From positions 124,001-188,000 of the forward strand of contig CH003319.1 in assembly GCA_000149265.1 (NCBI GenBank): 64,000 bases of DNA. The letters run 5' to 3'. Shown here piece after piece: positions 1-11,290 of this stretch; position 1 is the stretch's first letter; every line of letters begins with the position of its first letter. The notes under the pieces were generated by a model. That model searched no databases and was not told the DNA's origin. It saw only the letters and a program-made list of their open reading frames with translations. This DNA comes from Ciona savignyi. Taxonomy: Eukaryota; Chordata; Ascidiacea; Phlebobranchia; Cionidae. The translations under genes were made by a program, and so were the position numbers.

Positions 1-39
1 AGTAGGCTTGACTAAACATTTTGTGTAAGATAGCGCTAT

Positions 40-322
40 GGCCAACAGGACAGTCTGGCGCTTTAGTGCGAGGCCTTTCAACCGAAAGGGTGCAGGTTCG
101 AAACTAGTCGGTTGTGTACTAGAGCAAGGCACCTAACAGACATTGCCTGAACCCAGCGGATTAATAGGTTCTACCAAATTGAAGGAACGTCTAGACCTCT
201 ATATCATACACAACACACTGCAATAGCTACGGTGGACGCGAGGTAATCTTACGATTGCATGTGTGTTAATCCCCTTGATTTTCCCATTCATGGGGATAAA
301 CATGAATATCCTATCCAATGGA
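40..322 (+). repeat. tRNA-derived SINE, diverged copy
   Basis: Same family as the reference copy at 10675-10970: tRNA-like head with B box GGTTCGAAAC, body AACACACTGCAATAGCT, tail TAAACATGAATATCCTATCC. The head is degraded and a short insertion follows GAACGTCTA. Confidence 0.85.
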
Positions 323-1122
323 TACTGAAATCATTCGGAATAAAATTTTCGACCTTTTCCAAGTTTTTTTCTTGCGTTTTTTATCCACTACATCAATTGA
401 AACTTGACCAGCTTCTCCGTTATGTTTGTGTGAAGCTTTTCGACTAGCATAAGAAGTTGCAAAGAACTATAAAAAAAGGTGTTTATAGGTTTCAGGGTTT
501 TTACATCACGTTGTTCATTTTGACGCGTTTACTGTTTTTTTTCCATTTTTTGTTAGTAAGATATTTTATCCTTATTAAAATAATAACGACAAAAAAAATG
601 AACAGCCTTGTGGATACTTCTGTGTGTCTCTTTGGCACGGAATACTGACAAAAATATAGCACAGATGGGTGCAATGTGTTTATAATTACTTCAATCGAGG
701 CAACCTTTATTATACTAGGTGGTTAAATACATAGGCATATGTCAACAGGACATAATATATATGTCTGTCCTAGAACTTAGTCCAGCAAACACAGCCAACA
801 ACAAATATCAAATGACAATATTGGGTCGACTGTTTATGTTAAGAGCTCCGATCACTGAATAAAGGTTATGTTATCACATTGTAGGCATTTTCTGCCTTTC
901 CATCCATATAATGAACAGTCCATTCGATTTATAAAACTCAATATCTCTGGGCAAGGTAATCCATTGCCCTTTTAAATATTGCTATATTTCAATTAAATTG
1001 TAAGCTCTGGTACGATGTTGCCCTGTTGGGAGAACTAGCTGCTATAAAGTCACCCATGGATGTTTTGTAGTGTGAACTCAGTAAAAATGAACAGGTTGAA
1101 CAAAAGCTATAGGAATGTCATT

Positions 1123-1212
1123 ATTATATACAATACATTGCAATATGACTGGGTACAAGGTAATCCGATCTGCATTTTCCACCCAAAAAGGATAAACATT
1201 AGTTACCTATCC
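1123..1212 (+). repeat. SINE tail relic
   Basis: Only the 3' part is recognisable: AATACATTGCAATA, ACAAGGTAATCCGATC and AAAAGGATAAACATT ending CTATCC. Confidence 0.5.
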
Positions 1213-2081
1213 AGGCATTGTAGTGCTAATATTGTAACTGTTATACCTTCTTAACCCTGCGTCTCCATTCGGCTTCGGTATACCTCCCAGCATTTTGTGT
1301 ATGGACCATGGGGTAAATGTTGGGGCCAAAAGCAACTGACATGTTCGGGTAAACAAAAGCACCCTCTTGTGACCTGTGAAATGATGGCGGATGGAGAAAG
1401 AGATGTCATTAATTCTTAAGGGTACAAAACAGACTTGAAAGATCACATAGACAAGACAAACAAGAATAAAATGAGAGAAACTTTAATTAGGCGTAAGGTC
1501 CAGTGGATAAGGATGGAGGTCATGGAAAAAAGGGTGTCAGATTTGATTTTCACCCTGACTATCTATTATTTAAAACACTTGATCGACATTGGCTAAATTC
1601 AATAGATTCGTAGAAGTGAAGAGTGGCAGACTTCAACAAAACTAACATTTGGATGTGGTACCAGTAGACTAGGATAGAAGTATGTAGACTAGGATAGAAG
1701 TAACTTCCAACCTATCATCATTAGGTACTTAGTCTTTTATCTACCTGTTGTAGTAATTACGGTGGTGGAGTCGCGAAGATACTTTGGAGTAAGGTTGTCT
1801 GGTTCTTCCTTGCTTGCGGCGGCTTTCTCTCGACCTGACATAACACCATTTATCTTACACTGCATTCAATTGTTGAAATACCGAGGACAACCGAAAGAAT
1901 CTTAATTGTGGCTATCCAATGTTACTGTGCAGAGCATGAGACAGTGTTAAATTGAGCATATTTAATTGCAGTAGTGGGATTAGGTATCTATGTTTATATG
2001 TGGAACAATAAAAGATGTTATAATACAGGTACATAATACCAATTATGTGTTATGTGATGTTTAATGGGTGTGCAGTTTTTG

Positions 2082-2356
2082 TTCATAGGATAGGATATTC
2101 AGGTTTATCCCCATAAATTGGAAAACCAAGGGGGTTAACACACGGGCAATCGTCAGAACACCGTCGACTTACCGGAGCTATTGCAGTGTTATGTATGATT
2201 TACACGTTCCTTCAATTTAGTATAACCCACTGGGTTCTGGGAATGTCTGTAAAGTGCCCTGTCCAAGGAAACAACCGACTTGCTAGCAACAAGTTTCGAA
2301 CTTGCAACCCTTCAAATAAAAGTCGTCGCACTTAACCACTAGACTAATCTATTGGA
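2082..2356 (-). repeat. tRNA-derived SINE, diverged copy
   Basis: Tail GGATAGGATATTCAGGTTTATCC on the left and tRNA-like head with CTAGACTAA and the B-box complement GTTTCGAAC on the right. Confidence 0.85.
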
Positions 2357-3629
2357 CAAAATTTCATTTGTCCACTGGGTTACCATATAAAATAGTCAAC
2401 TTAAACAATGTTGAACAAACAATACAATGCACAAGTACTTGGTGAGCTCTCTTTACAAGCTCAGGTGATAAATATGATGGAGTATCCAATCATCAAGACA
2501 CATTGTATAATAAAAATAATGCGCACAAACTAAAAAGAAAAAACTGTACACTAAAAGAAAGGTCAGAATATTTTACGGGCAGCTTGGGTAAGATCAAGGG
2601 GTTGAGGTTAACAAGATAAACACAGATTCCTACCACAGTCGGTCTGGACTCCCTTGCTCATGTTCTATTGTCATAGACGTGTCTGGTCGAGTGGGCATGG
2701 TTCGACTCTCTGGCCTCTCAGCAATGACTCGCTGAGAATCTCGCGACTTGTGGAGCCTACGTTCGTGCCTGTGGTAATAGTCGACCATATTGGTTGATTA
2801 TATTTATCCACACATATAAAAAATGCGGCCTTTTATCACATAAGTAATCATAATATACTATTGTCGTGTTATCGAAGGTATTAAGGTTATTGCACATAGA
2901 TTGAGACAATGTTAGAACATAGAGTTCAGGCAAGTTCCGCGCTGTTTTTGTCAAAAACATGGCCAACTAGCGAGAAGCTGGTTCCGATCCAACAACCTTT
3001 AAGATGACAACTGAATGACTAACTAACCAGCCGATCCACTTTACTGATAAAGAACTTGCTTCGATTCTTTTCCACTTACAATGATAAACATGACTATTTA
3101 TCCCGATTCACGGTAATGTCACAACTTTTTGATTTGTTCAAATAAACTAAAATTCAGAGAATACATTCTGCCCGGGTAGTTTCTTGTTATACAACACAGT
3201 GCGTTGCCAATCACCTCATGGAATCGAAGAGGTGCATGGGTCGGTCGTCGTATTTCCTTGCGAATGAAGAACTCTGGAACTGTGGGTAGTGGTGCTCGGG
3301 GGTGAGATGCAAGCTGGATCGCGCGGTGACCCGGGACGTTCCAGATTCGATGCGGGTTTGCTTGGATCCGCGAGAACGAGCTTCTCGTCTGGGAGCAACC
3401 CTAATGAATGTACGTAGGTAATTTAGGATAGGGTTGCAATTGCAACAGGCAGTGAAAACAAGGGCTTTAAGATTAACACATGCCCACTATGGCGTTATTG
3501 GTGCTACGGTCATGTTCTGTATACAACGCAGATTTACACTTGTTTAAATAATAGGTAGTTCTAGGATAGGATAGGTTTGCAACAGGCATTGATTTACATT
3601 TGTTCAAACAATTAACAAATTTTTGGACA

Positions 3630-3635
3630 TTTATT
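3630..3635 (-). promoter_or_regulatory. AATAAA poly(A) signal overlapping the stop codon
   Basis: Reading the minus strand, the last codons run Tyr-Lys-TAA and the same bases spell AATAAA. No other clear AATAAA lies just downstream, so the 3' UTR may be only a few tens of bases. This is inference from the motif alone. Confidence 0.4.
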
Positions 3636-6600
3636 TATAAGGTACTATAGAGAAAGTTAAATACCCAGTGATGTCATTACTGTGGAAATCCATGCGTGAA
3701 GGACTGAGCTGGTCGATTTCATCGTAAAGTTGATGAAGAGCGCTACCTCGTGGCGAGCCTTCTTCCTCCTCAGGAGAATCTATTGACAAATACGTCAGCT
3801 GTCTTAGCACAACCTGCATATGCAGCGATGACAAGTAAAAGAAGTAGCATTTAAAAGTGTAGTTGTTATAACTGAGACATTGTTGGTTCATTTCTTGGTT
3901 GTACTTTAAAGGTCCATTTGAATTTATTGTACAATGGCAATGGCCTGTCTTATGGTAGTTTCTTGCCTTGTCCAAAGATCTGGATGGTTCAGTTTGTCGC
4001 CTTACAGTCAAAATGTTATAGGATCGAAACTGCTCACTTGATTATTGGTTTGGCAAGATACTAAGCAGACATCGCATTACCCCACTAAATAAATGGGTTG
4101 TAATATAACTAAACAAATGTCTTAAACATATACAACACACTACAATTGCTAACTTGGTAGTGGGCACAAGGTAATGTGACCATTGCTTGTGTATTAAAGC
4201 CCCTTTGTTAATAACTGTTTTTGGTGGGAGATGAAAGTTTTAAACACAATCATTAAACTTTGAAGGAAGAAAGCAATGTCTGTCAAGTTTCCTACCCATA
4301 GACACATATGGAGAAAATGGGGTTTGAACATACAACTTTATTCCATAGAACAGGTATGTTTTCTTATACACAAAGCAATAAACACATATTTATCAGTCTT
4401 GCACAAAACTAATACTTACATGGATTGTGTAGGGGTCATCAAAGCTATTCCCGCTAAAAGTGGAAATTTCGCTTGAGTCTTCAGAACTAACGCTGTACTC
4501 AGATAGTGACATTGGGCTGTTGGCTCGCAAACTGAGTGCAAATATAACATTTTTAACATCTTGAAACACTTTATATGACATAAAAAAGCAGATGAGTTCG
4601 TACATGTAGAAACTGGTAAGTTACACTCTTAGTCAGTTATGCCATTGGTCAGTTACACCATTGGTCAGTTACACCATTGGTCAGTTATGCCCTTGGTCAA
4701 TTATGCCCTTGGTCAGTTACGCCCTTGGTCTGTTACACTATTAGTCAGTTACACCCTTGGTCAGTTACGCCCTTAATCAGTTTTGCCCTTTATAAGTTAC
4801 ACCATTGGTCAGTTACATTCCTGAAACATAACAGACTGGTGCTTGTTTCTATCTTCACGCACACTACTTTCTTCACAGCTGTGTCACTGGGCATGTTAAT
4901 CCACTAACGATGCCTCGATCCAGGCAGATCTAGCCACATTGCGCACAAGACACATTATGCTACATTTGACTGCCACCACAGTCACTGCAACAGCTCCGGT
5001 AACCCGACGGTGGGCGCGAGGTTATCTGAAGATTGCCTGTGTGTTAACCCCCTTGGTTTTCCCATTCACGGGGATAAACATGAATATCCTATCCAACGGC
5101 GCTACCTGTCATCTGTGTCAGATTCAATCTCCACATCAGTGTATTCTTGGTAGTCGTACTCAGGATCACGGATTCGAACGGACGTTTTCGATTTTCCGTG
5201 CAGCGGCCTCGGTATTTTTAATATTCCGCCGACATTCTGGTGAAAGTTGTCATTTGTAAATTTTTGCTGTGAGAAATAATACTGATTAACTGTATATAAC
5301 TACCAATTTTAAATTCCAAATGGGCATAACATTTAAAAATTATGTAACATTTCATATCTTATAAGTCTAACTTTTACGAGTATTTCATAAAAGCAAATGT
5401 GGTGCAAATAAAGTCTACCGAGGTAAAGCTGTAGGATGCTCTTTTTATCCATGTGTTGTTAGAAAACAGGTGATCATCAAATTTATTTGTGCTTACAGTC
5501 GGGCCTATTACAGTTTTTTTTACTATTTTTCTGGAAATTTCCTATTTATCCATGTAAAAGTGCTTTGAATAAGACAAAATACGCTTTTTTTATTATGACC
5601 CATCTCTTGAAACTAAGCAATCAGAGAGCTCTTAGGATAGGATAGAATAGGATTTTTATGTTTATTCCAGTGAAGGAAAAAAATCAAGGGGGTTTAACAC
5701 ACAGGGCAATCGTCAGGATCACCTTGCGGGTCCCCCCCTCGTGTTGCGGTTAGAACTATTGCCAGTATGTTGTGTATAATACATACAAACGTTCCTTCAA
5801 TTTGGTAGAACGCAATACTTCGCCTGGGTTCCAGGCAATGTCTGTAAAGTGCCTTGCCCAAGGACACAACCGACTAGTTAGCGACCAGTTTCGCACCTAC
5901 AACCTTTTTGTTGAAGAGCAATTTACTTAACCGCTAGACTAACCGGCCGGATACATACAGAGGTGTTACTCTTACACACAGAGGTGTTACAGGTAAAAAT
6001 ACAATAAAAACAAAACTAACTTCCTCAGCACCAGGTGGTGTGGGAGGTTTAAGGGCGCTTTTCAGTGCCGTTAACTTCCCCAGGTGTCTCTCGTGGTGCA
6101 GTTTGATGTGAGCTGCATGGTCACCCCTTGCTTTTAGCTTGGAGAACTGCAGAAAGTTGTTTCCTTATAAAAATGATGTTATTCACCTAATTCATTATAT
6201 GCAAGTTGGTATTTCAAATCCACAATCATATATACAGAGTGCCACAGTTGTTTTGATTGAATGCTGTATAAATCTATTCACATCATAAATACGTTGACTT
6301 TAAAATACAAATTTTTTCATTTTTTTTTCACCTATTTTTCAGTATTCTGCTCTGCTCTTGGAGGACAACAATCATTTTAAAATAGCTGGTCAAAATCAAA
6401 TACCAGAATTTCTGAAAACCATTTTTTGTAACTAACCCTTGTTCCAAAGATAGCTCTCTTTTTATCTTCCTTTAGCCGTTCAGCTTTGGCTTGAAGTCTT
6501 CGGATTTCGAACGATTTATTTGTTTTAAATCCACCCCTTCTGTCCAACTTTTCCGAGGCAATGTCAGATGCCTGCAAACCATTCAATGCGGTAGGACACA

Positions 6601-9600
6601 CTCCAATCAGTCACCTGACTGTAGGTACGAAATAGAATAAATATAAGTTTTCTACACTCCAATACTGAAACTGATGTCGAATAACATGCACTGAGCGCGC
6701 TTTACCGCACACTCTTCTTCAGGGCCCAATATCGTTTTGATTTTAATTAAATTTGGATCGCTTAACATTGTTCTTTCGCCTAGGTTTGGCGGCATCGTCC
6801 GCTATATTTATTAAATTATATCCTCCTGTATTATGATTATATTCGTTTGCCATTCCTAAAAACTGGGGCAAAAATTGAATAAACCAAACTAAACTAAGAG
6901 TAACTTAAGTTTCCCCACCCACAAAGATAAAAATAACTAAACAATGTATTAACCTGATCCAAAGCAACATCAGCAAAGCTATCTTCAGTTGGAGTCAATT
7001 CTTCATCCTTTGAATCTAAGTCTTCTCCTGATTCTGAAACAAATACGATTGATATCCTTAAAATTAAAAATAATGTCACAAACCAATTTTCTGGGTTTTG
7101 ATTTTTAATTACTGAGTTGAAGGTGCTGACGGTTGTGGGATTGAAACCAGCCAATAGCTACCTAGATGATTGTGTCCTTAAAAAAATCATTTAGCAGACA
7201 TTGTCTAAATCAAGTAGTTTAAAGTGCTAAACAAAAGTGCATCAATTTCTTATTTAAAAACCAAACACAGTAATAGCTTTGGTTATCAGACTATGACGAT
7301 GAGGTTCGCAAGGTGATCTGACGGGCGCAAGGTGATCTGACGATTGGCAGTGTGTTAACCCCCTTGGTTTGCCCATTCACGGGGATGAAAATGAATATCC
7401 TATCCTATCTGATTCTTTCTATCACTGACCAAATACATTAATGACTAAACAATTAATAAAGTTAGAACCTTCCGTTGATTCATTTATTAAAGGAAGTTTA
7501 TCTCGAGTAAGACTTGGTGGTAAAACTAGGATCCCCTTTTCAGCAAGTCCTCTCTTCAAATCCTCCACTTCCTTAGGCTCCAGAACATTGGTTGTTTCCT
7601 TGTCTTCATCTTCAGCCAACCCTAAAAAGACATGGATTAATCAACAAAAAATGAATAAGGATAGTTTGCTTATGAGTCCAGGGGATGGAAAATAATATTC
7701 TTTGTATCACAGGCAAAAATTATGAAAATTGCATGCTTAAAGTAAGATTTCCATACTTATAAAAGGATGTTACATTACAAGTTAAATATATGTTATTGTT
7801 TTCAACTACTTTATTTAGTCTTACTTTCTGCATAAGCTGATAAATCACTTGGCTTTATTATAATCGCTTTTTTCGTCTCTTCAATCTCTTCAACTGGTTG
7901 ACATTCTTTGTCCTCCGATTGAATATCTTTTTCTTGATTTGTGTGTTCCGTTGATGGTTCTTTGTTGTGTGGTTGGCTTTCTGATGGTTCACCAGCTTCT
8001 GGTTCCGGTGATCCTATTTTTAATGAAAACCTATGTGTTTAGCACATTACATTAGCAGAAATGGTAATTATTGCTTTAAAAGTATTTATTAGAATATTGA
8101 ATAAGCTAAATAGGTTGCATGAGTTTTTTTAGTATGGTAAATATCTAATTAAACTGCAATTTTTACGAAATGTTTTTAAAGATAATAAATCGAAAAAACA
8201 TCAGTTTATTGAAACATAACTACAAAGTAAGATCACTGGGGTGGGAATTAAACTAAAAACCTATTAAGTTTATGGACCTATAATTTTTATAAAAAAAAAA
8301 CAAAGACAGAATAAGTTTCACTTAATAATTAATTACAGAATAATATCGAATTTCACAATAAATTCTACTACCTTCATTTTTAGCCACAGAGGCGGGTCTA
8401 CTCTCTTCCTTCAAAGTTTGAATTTCTTTTTTTTCATCCAACTCTTCCTTTCCCGGTCCTTCTTCCTCACCCTCTATCTCTTCTTCTCTTCCTTCCACAT
8501 CCTCATCTTCATCTTTTCTTTCTTCATCTTTTTGTTCCTGTCCTTCCGATCGTTGAGTCGTTGGTGATCTTGGTGACACTTTCGTCTTAGTTACTGTTTT
8601 TGGAACAAAGTTTTTTCGCACAAGAAATGCTGGCAGGGTTTTTTGTGGCTGTTTTTTCTTTTTCACAGGCTTTGGTGCATCCGCATCAGTAGAGGCCTCA
8701 TCTCTTACAATAGGGACTTCCAGAACCTGAAATAATATAGTTTTATGACAACACAATATTTAGTGGTAAAGAAATTGCAGTCAAGTGGTGGTAAATCCCA
8801 AAACGAAGGCATGCAGTGGGCCTAACACAAGAGGCGTTAACACATGTGTAATCGTCAGATTTATCCGCCAGATTTTACCCACTTTAACCCTTCTGAAAGG
8901 TGACGCACTGACCCATCAAACTAATCAGTCATACAATATACAGGTTATAAAGCCCTTGTGTAATCCGAGCCACACTCCACAGGAAAAAACAATTTTCATC
9001 CACACTATAAAAAGTTATCCACTATGACATTACCTGCTCTGTTGTATTCTCTTTTTCTTCAGTGCTTGCAGGTGTAAAAAACGCTTTTGATGCTGGTCCT
9101 TTTTTGCTTTTTGCCACTGATGTTGTTGGATTGTTTGCCTTTTTCCAAACAACTTTAATGTCTTCTTCCTTAGCAGCTTTATCTCCCGAATCTTCCGCAA
9201 ATGTGAGAGTTTTCTGGCTGACTTGGACAGGATCTTTTACTAGGTCGATCAGTGTCTTTTGTTCAGCTTTTAAATCTTCTTCTGCTTTTCTGGAATATAC
9301 CAGAATATAAAATCTTTTGATAGAATATGATGATAAGCATTGGTGAAAAAATGATAGTGTGATAACTCAAATACCACCTTAAAACAGACCATTTTTATTC
9401 ATGCAATTTTGAATAATCCTTTATAAAAACGATACTTACAGTTATTTTTGTAGGTGTTAAAATGACAGTATTTAAACACGTTAAAGGCAACATCGTCGGC
9501 AGTCTGCAGACAGCAGAAAGTTGTTTGATCGAAACCAGCCGTTGGCTAGCCGTTTGAATACTAGTGCAAGGCACTTATTGGACATTGGCCAATTTTACCA

Positions 9601-10303
9601 GATTAATAAGCAAAGAAACGTCTAACACACTACATTAGCTCAGGCAAAGAGACTACGGTAACCCGGCGGTAGACGCAAGGTAATCTCACGATTATGGGTA
9701 TAAAACATGAAAATACCATCGTAATAAAACTTCTTTAAGCATCTGTACACACCACAATATTTCCGGCAATTCGACGGTATTTTTACGTATGATAACGCCT
9801 CATTGCATATTCGCAATGCATAACAAATGTTTTTTAATAAAAACACGTCACAGAATCCTTTTTTGTTGCGTAACATTTTGGGTGGAACAGGAAAAACAAC
9901 GCACTGGGTGATGTCCGGCAGATAAGTCTAGTGGTTTAGTCCGTCGAATTGAAGAAACGTGTAAATCATGCACAACACACTGCAATAGCTCCGGTAACCC
10001 GACGGTGGGCGCGGGATGATCTGACGATTGCATCTGTGTCAACCCACTTGATTTTCCCACTTACGGGGATAAACACGAAATTTTATCTTATCCAACGCAC
10101 TGAGTGACTCGCATGGTCCCTTATGTTGTTGAACGTTTAAAAGGCTTAGCATATTCACCAAACACGACATTGGTTCCTACTTACCCTGTGCTCGTAGCTG
10201 TTGTGACGGTTTTATCCTCGACCAAATGAACGGCATGCTTGAATTCACCCACGAAAAGAGATTTCCCGTACGTTTTCTTTGGATACATGGAACCAGGCAA
10301 CAT
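3631..10303 (-). CDS. Unrecognised 622-aa charged Glu/Lys-rich protein, 11 coding exons
   Basis: Exons in transcript order: 10303-10185, 9289-9034, 8726-8372, 8013-7825, 7621-7469, 7033-6954, 6571-6437, 6146-6021, 5266-5106, 4531-4420, 3813-3631. Each junction has AG/GT borders and matching phase, and the total of 1,869 nt is an exact multiple of three. I do not recognise the family. The N-terminal part (about 1-130) is moderately basic with repeated Ala/Lys-Lys stretches. The middle (130-380) is a disordered acidic block with runs of Glu/Asp. A compact region near 385-470 is basic and likely helical (EIRRLQAKAERLKEDKKRAI, then HIKLHHERHLGKLTALKSAL). The C-terminus is Ser/Glu-rich and ends in FSIVPYK. 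No signal peptide or membrane segment is seen. The start is the Met of MLPGSMYPKK, 31 nt after an AG acceptor at 10335; an upstream in-frame Met exists (MCDDLFLFY) but spans the acceptor. The gene model is solid; the function is unknown. Confidence 0.82.
4015..4215 (+). repeat. Degenerate SINE in the charged-protein gene
   Basis: B-box remnant GGATCGAAAC, then ATATACAACACACTACAATTGC and GCACAAGGTAATGTGACCATT. It lies in intron 10, between the last two exons. Confidence 0.6.
4626..4818. repeat. 16-bp minisatellite, about 12 copies
   Basis: Tandem copies of a 16-bp unit resembling GGTCAGTTACACCATT, with variants ATGCCCTT, ACGCCCTT and CTATTAGT. It lies in intron 9 of the charged-protein gene, between the exons ending at 5106 and starting at 4531. 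The copies differ by several substitutions, so the array is not recent. The unit length is not a multiple of three and it is not coding. Confidence 0.9.
4975..5098 (+). repeat. SINE 3' half touching a splice donor
   Basis: CAACAGCTCCGGTAACCCG through ATGAATATCCTATCC. Its end lies about 7 bp from the exon edge at 5106 of the minus-strand charged-protein gene, inside intron 9 beside the 5' splice site. Confidence 0.85.
5632..5957 (-). repeat. tRNA-derived SINE, near full length
   Basis: Tail AGGATAGGATAGAATAGG at left, head with CTAGACTAACCGGCCGGA at right. It is in intron 8 of the charged-protein gene. Confidence 0.85.
7300..7412 (+). repeat. SINE tail with an internal 18-bp duplication
   Basis: The segment CGCAAGGTGATCTGACG occurs twice in a row, then the usual TGTGTTAACCCCCTTGG and tail ATGAATATCCTATCC. 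Confidence 0.8.
8800..8935 (-). repeat. Degenerate SINE
   Basis: Remnants GTTAACACATGTGTAATCGTC and CTGAAAGGTGACGCAC. The middle is lost. It lies in intron 2 of the charged-protein gene. Confidence 0.5.
9500..9722 (+). repeat. Degenerate SINE
   Basis: B-box remnant TTGATCGAAACC, then GCAAGGCACTTATTGGACATTG and GGTAACCCGGCGGTAGACGC. It lies in intron 1 of the charged-protein gene. Confidence 0.7.
9914..10096 (+). repeat. SINE with internal deletion
   Basis: Head GTCCGGCAGATAAGTCTAG joins directly to GAATTGAAGAAACGTG, so the B box and following 100 bp are missing; the 3' half is intact. Confidence 0.8.
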
Positions 10304-10674
10304 GGTTTTACTTCCCAGATTAAATTGATAAACGCTAAACACGTAAAAAAGAAAAAGGTCATCGCACATATACAAAATAAAAATTCAGGTATTGTGGGTC
10401 ATATATGTGTTGCTGGGTCAGAGACGCAACTTTTTCGTGCATGCAAAAAAAACAGATTAGTAATTAAAAGTTTTCGAATCGCATGAATATGAAAACGTTT
10501 TACGGCTGGTTTACACGCAACATAAGATGTATATATATATAGGTAATTTTGTTGATACTTCGATAAATATTTTCGTTGCATGATGATTAATAATTACATA
10601 TAACTCATACGACCATACATCGTTTGCTCCACCTGTATATATCTATCACACCTGTCGTAGTGTCGTATTCGTTC

Positions 10675-10970
10675 GTCCGGCCCGATGGTCTAGCGGTTAA
10701 GTGCGTCGCCTTTCAGTCGAAAGGTTGCAGGTGCGAAACTGGTCGCTAGCTAGACGGTTGTGTCCTTGGGCAAGGCACTTTACGGACATTGCCTGAACCC
10801 AGCGGATTAATGGGTTCTACCAAATTGAAGGAACGTGTCTATCATATACAACACACTGCAATAGCTCCGGTAACCCGACGATGGTCGCGAGGTGATCTGA
10901 CGATTGCCCGTGTGTTAACCCCCTAGGTTTTCCCATTCACGGGGATAAACCTGAATATCCTATCCTATCC
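10675..10970 (+). repeat. Full-length tRNA-derived SINE, reference copy
   Basis: The best copy in the window. Head GTCCGGCCCGATGGTCTAGC with A box TGGTCTAGCGGTTAAGTGCG and a B-box-like AGGTGCGAAACT, as in a tRNA promoter for RNA polymerase III. A tRNA-unrelated body follows, and the 3' end is repeats of CCTAT. A short flanking repeat, TATTCGT, occurs on both sides and may be the target-site duplication. The family resembles the composite tRNA-like Cics-1 element reported from Ciona; that link is from memory and unverified. Confidence 0.9.
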
Positions 10971-10995
10971 TATTCGTATTTTTAAATAGAATGCA

Positions 10996-11290
10996 AGTCC
11001 GGCCGGTTAGTCTGGCGGTTAAGTGCGTCGCCTTTCAATCGAAAGGTTTGAGGTTCAAAAAGTGGTCGCTAGCTAGTCGGTTGTGTCCTCGGGCAAGGAA
11101 CTTTAAGGACATTGCCTGAACCTAGCGGATTAATGGTTTCTAACAACGTGAAGAAACGTGTATATCATATACAACACACTGAAATATAGCTCCGGTAACC
11201 CGACGGTTAGCGCGAGGTGATCTGACGATTGCTAGTGTGTTAACCCCCTTTTTTCACACGGGATAAACATGAATATCCTATCCTATCCTT
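10996..11290 (+). repeat. Full-length tRNA-derived SINE
   Basis: Second near-complete copy, 26 bp after the previous one and in the same orientation. The B box is mutated (AGGTTCAAAAAG) and the body is more diverged, so it is likely older. Confidence 0.9.

Larger units (their letters stand above)
1..3629. other. Gene-free flank with SINE copies
   Basis: No exon with supported splice sites was found on either strand. The region holds SINE copies near 40-322 and 2082-2356, a relic near 1123-1212, a short tandem duplication of about 20 bp at 1661-1700, and a GC-rich patch at 3216-3400. Confidence 0.6.

Noticed and set aside
4677..4907. 76-codon plus frame over the minisatellite
   Set aside because: It only reads the 16-bp tandem repeat and the intron after it.
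8322..8756. Acidic 144-codon frame as its own protein
   Set aside because: Good splice signals at 8726 and 8372 and phase agreement with neighbours make it exon 3 of the charged-protein gene.
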